The position numbers were made by a program, and so were the translations under genes. A stretch of 9,307 bases of DNA from Candidatus Poseidoniaceae archaeon (lineage in GTDB: Archaea; Thermoplasmatota; Poseidoniia; Poseidoniales; Poseidoniaceae), in NCBI GenBank assembly GCA_022452125.1, contig JAKURJ010000064.1:1-9307 (forward strand), written 5' to 3'. Shown piece after piece: positions 6,134-9,307 of this stretch (its first letter is position 1; each line of letters begins with the position of its first letter). Under the pieces are notes generated by a model. It was given only the letters and a program-made list of their open reading frames with translations, was not told where the DNA came from and ran no database searches.

Positions 6134-7387
6134 ATGTGGACACGTAAAGCAGCATTCACATTCACCGGTGGAATCGCACTGATTCTGATTGGAATGATGA
6201 TTTCCAATCACCAAATGATGATTCTTGGTGTGACATTCATCGCATTCATAGTCGTTAATTCCTGGGTCAGTGGACACGGTGATGTTGAAGTTCAGAGAAC
6301 CCTATCTGCTGACAACTTGTACAAAGGCGACGATTTGTATGTCGAATTACTGGTCACAAATCGAAGCAGGCGAAAAACACAGCAATTGGAAGTCTATGAC
6401 AACGTTCCTCACGAAATGAAATTGAGGAGCGGTCTAAATCAAATGAGACTCAATCTAAAACCTGGAGAGAGTGCAAGAATTCGCTATGTACTGCGCTGTC
6501 CTTTGAGAGGGCACTACTCTATTGGCCCAGTATCGCTGCGATATCGTAACACATTCAATCTCTCTGTAGACGAGATGTATGTTGACCACCACTCTGACAT
6601 CATCATCTTCCCTCAGATTAGAGATGTTGAGGAAGCATTCATTCGCTCACGAACTGCAAAGATGTACACTGGTGCAACTACTCTAAGAACACCAGGACCA
6701 GGAACGGAGTTCTATTCGCTAAGAGAATATGTACCAGGCGACCCGTTCAAGAACATCAATTGGAAGGCGTTTGCAAGAACTGGAGATTTGATGATCAATG
6801 AGAAGTGTAGAGACGCTGTAACCGATTTGTACATTATCTTAGATAGCAGAGATATTGCTAGAATAGGAACTGTTCTGAAGAATCCGCTTGAAATGGGTAC
6901 TGTTGCAGCTGCTAGCCTAGCATCCTTCTTCATCAAGCGACGTGATTCGGTATCACTTACAATTTATGATGAAAAATTGTCCTTCTTGCCACCTGATACC
7001 GGAGACAAGCAGTACTTCAAAATCCTCTCATCACTAGCGGGTGTTGCTCCACGTGGAACTATGCCACTACAAGCGGTAACTAACAGCCTAGCGGCAAGAT
7101 TCAGTGCTGGTAGCCCTGTGTTCATCATTTCATCATGTGAAGGTGATGGTACCGTTCCATCTGCTGTTAGAGACTTGGTTGGAAGAGGTCACGAAGTGAC
7201 TGTTCTTTCACCATCATCGATTGATTTCGAGCGACTAGTTAGTCGCATTCCTAGAATGTCATATGAAGTTCTCAAACTTGAAAGACAGAATAGGCTCACA
7301 TCTCTGGCTGGTTTCGGCAGTCAGGTGATTGATTGGATGCCGGACATGGACCTATCGCAGGCTCTATTGCAGGTGAGAGGATACTGA
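6134..7387 (+). CDS. DUF58 domain membrane protein
   Basis: 417 residues. Two membrane spans lie near the N-terminus (about 8-24 and 26-45). A beta-rich segment typical of the family follows (about 52-160, with KGDDLYVELLVTN and PGESARIRYVLRC). The DUF58 hallmark is at 190-210: GTEFYSLREYVPGDPFKNINW, with the conserved Arg197, Tyr199, Gly202-Asp203 and Asn209-Trp210. The rest is a cytosolic von Willebrand A-like fold. Its first metal-site position reads ILDSRD (Asp237-Ser238-Arg239-Asp240) rather than DxSxS, so the MIDAS site looks degenerate. DUF58 proteins are commonly encoded with MoxR AAA+ ATPases and are implicated in assembling or activating envelope proteins, but the function is not established. 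The start is ATG 6134 with GGTGA upstream; the gene lies 10 bases after the DUF4350 stop. Confidence 0.92.
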   Translation: MWTRKAAFTFTGGIALILIGMMISNHQMMILGVTFIAFIVVNSWVSGHGDVEVQRTLSADNLYKGDDLYVELLVTNRSRRKTQQLEVYDNVPHEMKLRSGLNQMRLNLKPGESARIRYVLRCPLRGHYSIGPVSLRYRNTFNLSVDEMYVDHHSDIIIFPQIRDVEEAFIRSRTAKMYTGATTLRTPGPGTEFYSLREYVPGDPFKNINWKAFARTGDLMINEKCRDAVTDLYIILDSRDIARIGTVLKNPLEMGTVAAASLASFFIKRRDSVSLTIYDEKLSFLPPDTGDKQYFKILSSLAGVAPRGTMPLQAVTNSLAARFSAGSPVFIISSCEGDGTVPSAVRDLVGRGHEVTVLSPSSIDFERLVSRIPRMSYEVLKLERQNRLTSLAGFGSQVIDWMPDMDLSQALLQVRGY

Positions 7388-7392
7388 GGTGA
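7385..7392 (+). promoter_or_regulatory. Stop codon fused to ribosome binding site (TGAGGTGA)
   Basis: The DUF58 stop TGA is part of TGAGGTGA, which ends four bases before the ATG at 7397. This is the same arrangement as at the preceding gene junction. Confidence 0.7.
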
Positions 7393-7396
7393 TATC

Positions 7397-8545
7397 ATGG
7401 CAGGAGAAGTTACACCTCAAGGAGAAGGCGCAAGGTCGCTGCATCTACGCCAATTGAGAGTACAGTGGCAAATTGTTACTCTACAGGTATTGGCGACACT
7501 AGCTCTTGTGTGGATGTATCTCGAAGTTGTATCCACTTACGTTGTAGGAAGCATTGACCACACTCAGTTATTCGATACGCTAGAAACCGCACTAGGAACA
7601 GAATTGCCTCTGGCAGATTGGCTAACAGGTAGTGGAAGCGATGGCCTAGCTAGATTCTACGTTCAAATGGGCCTAGGTCTAGGTCTTGGAGGAGCGATGG
7701 CTGTACTGGCCTTCCAAACTCCTAAGTTCCAGCAGAGAGTCAAACTCGGATTCATAATTACAATGATTATTTTGCTAGCTGGAAGATTCACCTTTGGCTA
7801 TGCTTGGCAACTCATCGGTGATGGATGGGGCGCTCCTGGTGAGGATGTTTTGAAGTTGCTTGAGTGGCCTTTGTTGATGATGCTCTCACTAATTATTCTG
7901 ACATTCTACCTACTACCAATCATTACTGGTACCAGAGGAATTTGGGGTCTATCTAGGAGAGGTGTCGCTTGGTCAATCGGATTCACATTACTATTCCTTG
8001 GAGTTCATGCAATCCTGACATTCCCATTGATTAGATCTCAATTGGGAAGTTACGGCTCTCAATTAACAACTCTAGAAATCATTGTTTCAGATCCTACAGT
8101 ATTCGGTTTAGTCACTGCTGAACAGTTTTCTCTGATCCTAATCGCATGTTTGATGATGGTATTCCAAGAATCTGCGTTTGGCGTGATTCGCCAACTAGAG
8201 TACGCATACAGATTACCAGAATCTTGTAAGAGAGACCCAGAGTATGTTGCTCAAATGGACAATCTTCTAAATGGTCACATCAGACATACCGCTGTCTTCC
8301 TTTCACTTACAGTAGTCGCAACTACAATCGCATTAGGATTCCACTCTGTACTCCTAGACTGGGTTGGGGGAGTCACAGGCTCGCAATGGGCTTCACAGGT
8401 GGGTGAATCTATCGAGTTAACTCTAACATATGGTTTGGTTATCTCTGCGTTACTATTCCTAGGAATAATGGCGCTACTACGCTTTGTAGTTCCTTGGCAG
8501 AGAGTTTGGGGACTAATCGAGTCCTCATTTACTCCCAGAGAGTAA
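7397..8545 (+). CDS. Unrecognised polytopic membrane protein, about eight spans
   Basis: I do not recognise a family in these 382 residues. Hydrophobic segments fall at about 26-48, 88-106 (with GLGLGLGG), 117-138, 157-177, 190-210, 241-257, 297-320 and 341-365, which puts both ends on the same side. The longest charged loop (about 258-296, with RQLEYAYRL, then CKRDPEY) lies between spans 6 and 7. The N-terminal 25 residues contain several arginines, consistent with a cytosolic N-terminus. No transporter, protease or catalytic motif is evident. It begins nine bases after the DUF58 stop and is very likely translated with it, so it is probably the membrane anchor or third subunit of a DUF4350-DUF58 complex. 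It occupies the place that other DUF58 operons give to DUF4129 or other membrane proteins, but I see no clear DUF4129 signature. Confidence 0.85.
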   Translation: MAGEVTPQGEGARSLHLRQLRVQWQIVTLQVLATLALVWMYLEVVSTYVVGSIDHTQLFDTLETALGTELPLADWLTGSGSDGLARFYVQMGLGLGLGGAMAVLAFQTPKFQQRVKLGFIITMIILLAGRFTFGYAWQLIGDGWGAPGEDVLKLLEWPLLMMLSLIILTFYLLPIITGTRGIWGLSRRGVAWSIGFTLLFLGVHAILTFPLIRSQLGSYGSQLTTLEIIVSDPTVFGLVTAEQFSLILIACLMMVFQESAFGVIRQLEYAYRLPESCKRDPEYVAQMDNLLNGHIRHTAVFLSLTVVATTIALGFHSVLLDWVGGVTGSQWASQVGESIELTLTYGLVISALLFLGIMALLRFVVPWQRVWGLIESSFTPRE

Positions 8546-8749
8546 TCACTTGGAAAGAGTGGATTGGAGCGCCCTTCCAATACCTTCAGTCAATACCAAG
8601 ACTATCAGAGGTATTCCACATACCCAAGAAAGAATCAGGCTTGCGCCGTCTAGATGTTCCTGCAAAGCAATGCCTACATACACTCCGAGTGCGATTAATC
8701 CCAAGAATAGGAGTTTTTCAACCCATAATGGATAGTAGGTCGAACTCAT
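8546..8749 (-). CDS. Small two-span membrane protein
   Basis: 67 residues of unknown function. Two hydrophobic segments (about 12-30 and 36-57) are joined by a short acidic turn, QEHLDG. The predicted hairpin inserts with both ends on one side, and the C-terminal tail RALQSTLSK is basic, suggesting that the ends are cytosolic. The start is ATG at 8749-8747, nine bases after the stop of the upstream acidic gene, with GGCGAT between them as a GGTGAT-like ribosome site. The pair is therefore likely translated together. Its stop codon abuts the stop of the plus-strand membrane gene without a single spacer base. Codon choice resembles the neighbours, and the hydrophobic pattern argues against a chance frame. 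Confidence 0.75.
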   Translation of the reverse strand: MSSTYYPLWVEKLLFLGLIALGVYVGIALQEHLDGASLILSWVCGIPLIVLVLTEGIGRALQSTLSK

Positions 8750-8752
8750 TTA

Positions 8753-8761
8753 ATCGCCTCA
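8753..8761 (-). promoter_or_regulatory. Stop codon fused to ribosome binding site (TGAGGCGAT), minus strand
   Basis: Reading the minus strand from 8761, TGA of the acidic gene continues directly into GGCGAT, three bases before the ATG at 8749. It differs from the plus-strand TGAGGTGA junctions by one base. Confidence 0.6.
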
Positions 8762-9307
8762 TAAGTCAATTCCATCTAGGGAGTCTTCGAGTTCGTCCAA
8801 AGTCGAATCTGCAACTACTCCAGGTTCAACTGGGTCTGTTTTTCGTGCCCATCTAGCATCTAGTCGAGCTAATTCTTCTTCCAATATCGCTCTTTCATCG
8901 TCATGAGATATGTCTGTGGTATCCTCTACTAATACTTCCGACTCATCTTCAACTGGAGTGGACAATTCTTCCCATTCTTCAGTGATATCACTTACTTCGA
9001 CTGCTACTGCTACTTCTTCATCGATCAATTCGCCTTTCATCTGTTCAAGAACTACCTCATTTACAGGTGCTCTCTCACCAGCCGGGACAGAATCTCTCTC
9101 AAATGGAAGAATTCCATCTCTCTTGAAATCCCACAATGCACCACGAACTTCACCTTTGACAAAGCCACTAGCGTCTAGTTGTGTGAGAAGTTCTTCTAGA
9201 GCGCTTGTTGTAGCCTCGAGTTTGACCGCTGAGCCGGCATCTCTCATATAAGCGTCAAGATGGATATCATCCAATGGCTTGTGAATCAACGCTCGGGTTT
9301 CTCTTGC
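8759..9307 (-). CDS. Acidic protein of unknown function, 5' end beyond the window
   Basis: At least 182 codons are open on the minus strand, and the frame continues through the right edge with no stop. The TTG at 9289 could be a start but has no ribosome site, and the upstream codons (A-R-E-T-R-A) read as ordinary protein, so I treat the gene as partial. The visible part begins with a helical segment containing ALEELLTQLDASGFVKGEV, which resembles a small helix-turn module. A long Glu/Asp/Val-rich stretch, probably disordered, follows from about residue 87 (counting from the TTG). Next is a short charged helix, ERAILEEELARLDARWARK, and an acidic end, LDELEDSLDGIDL. There is no signal peptide or membrane span. 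I recognise no family. It precedes, and is probably coupled to, the small membrane protein. Confidence 0.75.
   Translation of the reverse strand, partial: ARETRALIHKPLDDIHLDAYMRDAGSAVKLEATTSALEELLTQLDASGFVKGEVRGALWDFKRDGILPFERDSVPAGERAPVNEVVLEQMKGELIDEEVAVAVEVSDITEEWEELSTPVEDESEVLVEDTTDISHDDERAILEEELARLDARWARKTDPVEPGVVADSTLDELEDSLDGIDL

Noticed and set aside
7667..7690. Short CTAGGT/CTTGG repeat encoding GLGLGLGG
   Set aside because: A glycine-leucine run in a membrane helix of the polytopic protein; too short to suggest a separate element.
8494..8856. Plus-strand open frame of 120 codons across the convergent junction
   Set aside because: It overlaps three better-supported genes, and its product is a basic, unpatterned sequence typical of an antisense shadow.
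8910..9251. Plus-strand Ser/Thr-rich frame of 113 codons
   Set aside because: It is the antisense of the acidic protein's Glu/Asp/Val-rich region; Ser/Thr richness is the expected complement of those codons.

Overview
The window looks archaeal. It carries a two-ring Cdc48/VAT-type AAA+ ATPase, a stand-alone mini PRC-barrel protein and a DUF4350-DUF58 membrane gene set. Its ribosome binding sites are of the GGTGA type, and AGA is a common arginine codon. The GC content is moderate and the genes are tightly packed. This fits a marine Thermoplasmatota/Euryarchaeota genome such as Poseidoniales (Marine Group II), but no rRNA or marker gene is present to prove it. I see no mobile element, CRISPR array, tRNA or rRNA.

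Layout. At the left edge (1-71, minus) is the start of an unrecognised gene that runs off the window. A short intergenic stretch with a GC-rich palindrome separates it from an aldehyde dehydrogenase (154-1782, minus). A 103-base divergent intergenic region holds a near-perfect AT-rich palindrome and a tandem repeat, and separates the dehydrogenase from cdc48 (1886-4117, plus). A 79-residue PRC-barrel gene (4186-4425) follows in the same direction. Next comes a three-gene block: a DUF4350-like membrane protein (TTG start at 4507, to 6123), a DUF58 protein (6134-7387) and an unrecognised protein with about eight membrane segments (7397-8545). The plus-strand set ends in a zero-gap, tail-to-tail junction with a minus-strand pair: a 67-residue two-pass membrane protein (8546-8749) and an acidic protein (8759 to the right edge, 5' end missing).

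How the genes may work together. Cdc48 is a cytosolic protein unfoldase. The small PRC-barrel resembles the family that includes CdpB-type division factors of euryarchaea, but that role is inferred here. The DUF4350-DUF58-membrane-protein block is tightly coupled: within it, each stop codon is fused to the next ribosome binding site as TGAGGTGA. Such genes usually travel with a MoxR-type AAA+ ATPase, and none is encoded here. The block is probably an envelope-associated complex of unknown function.

The items most worth a second look are: the repeated stop/Shine-Dalgarno fusion on both strands; the cysteine-bearing ectodomain with an EF-hand-like loop in the DUF4350 protein; the two palindromes placed where archaeal promoters would be; and the tandem 10-bp repeat that duplicates the dehydrogenase start context and creates a 13-codon upstream ORF. 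I found nothing that clearly amounts to a wholly new system.
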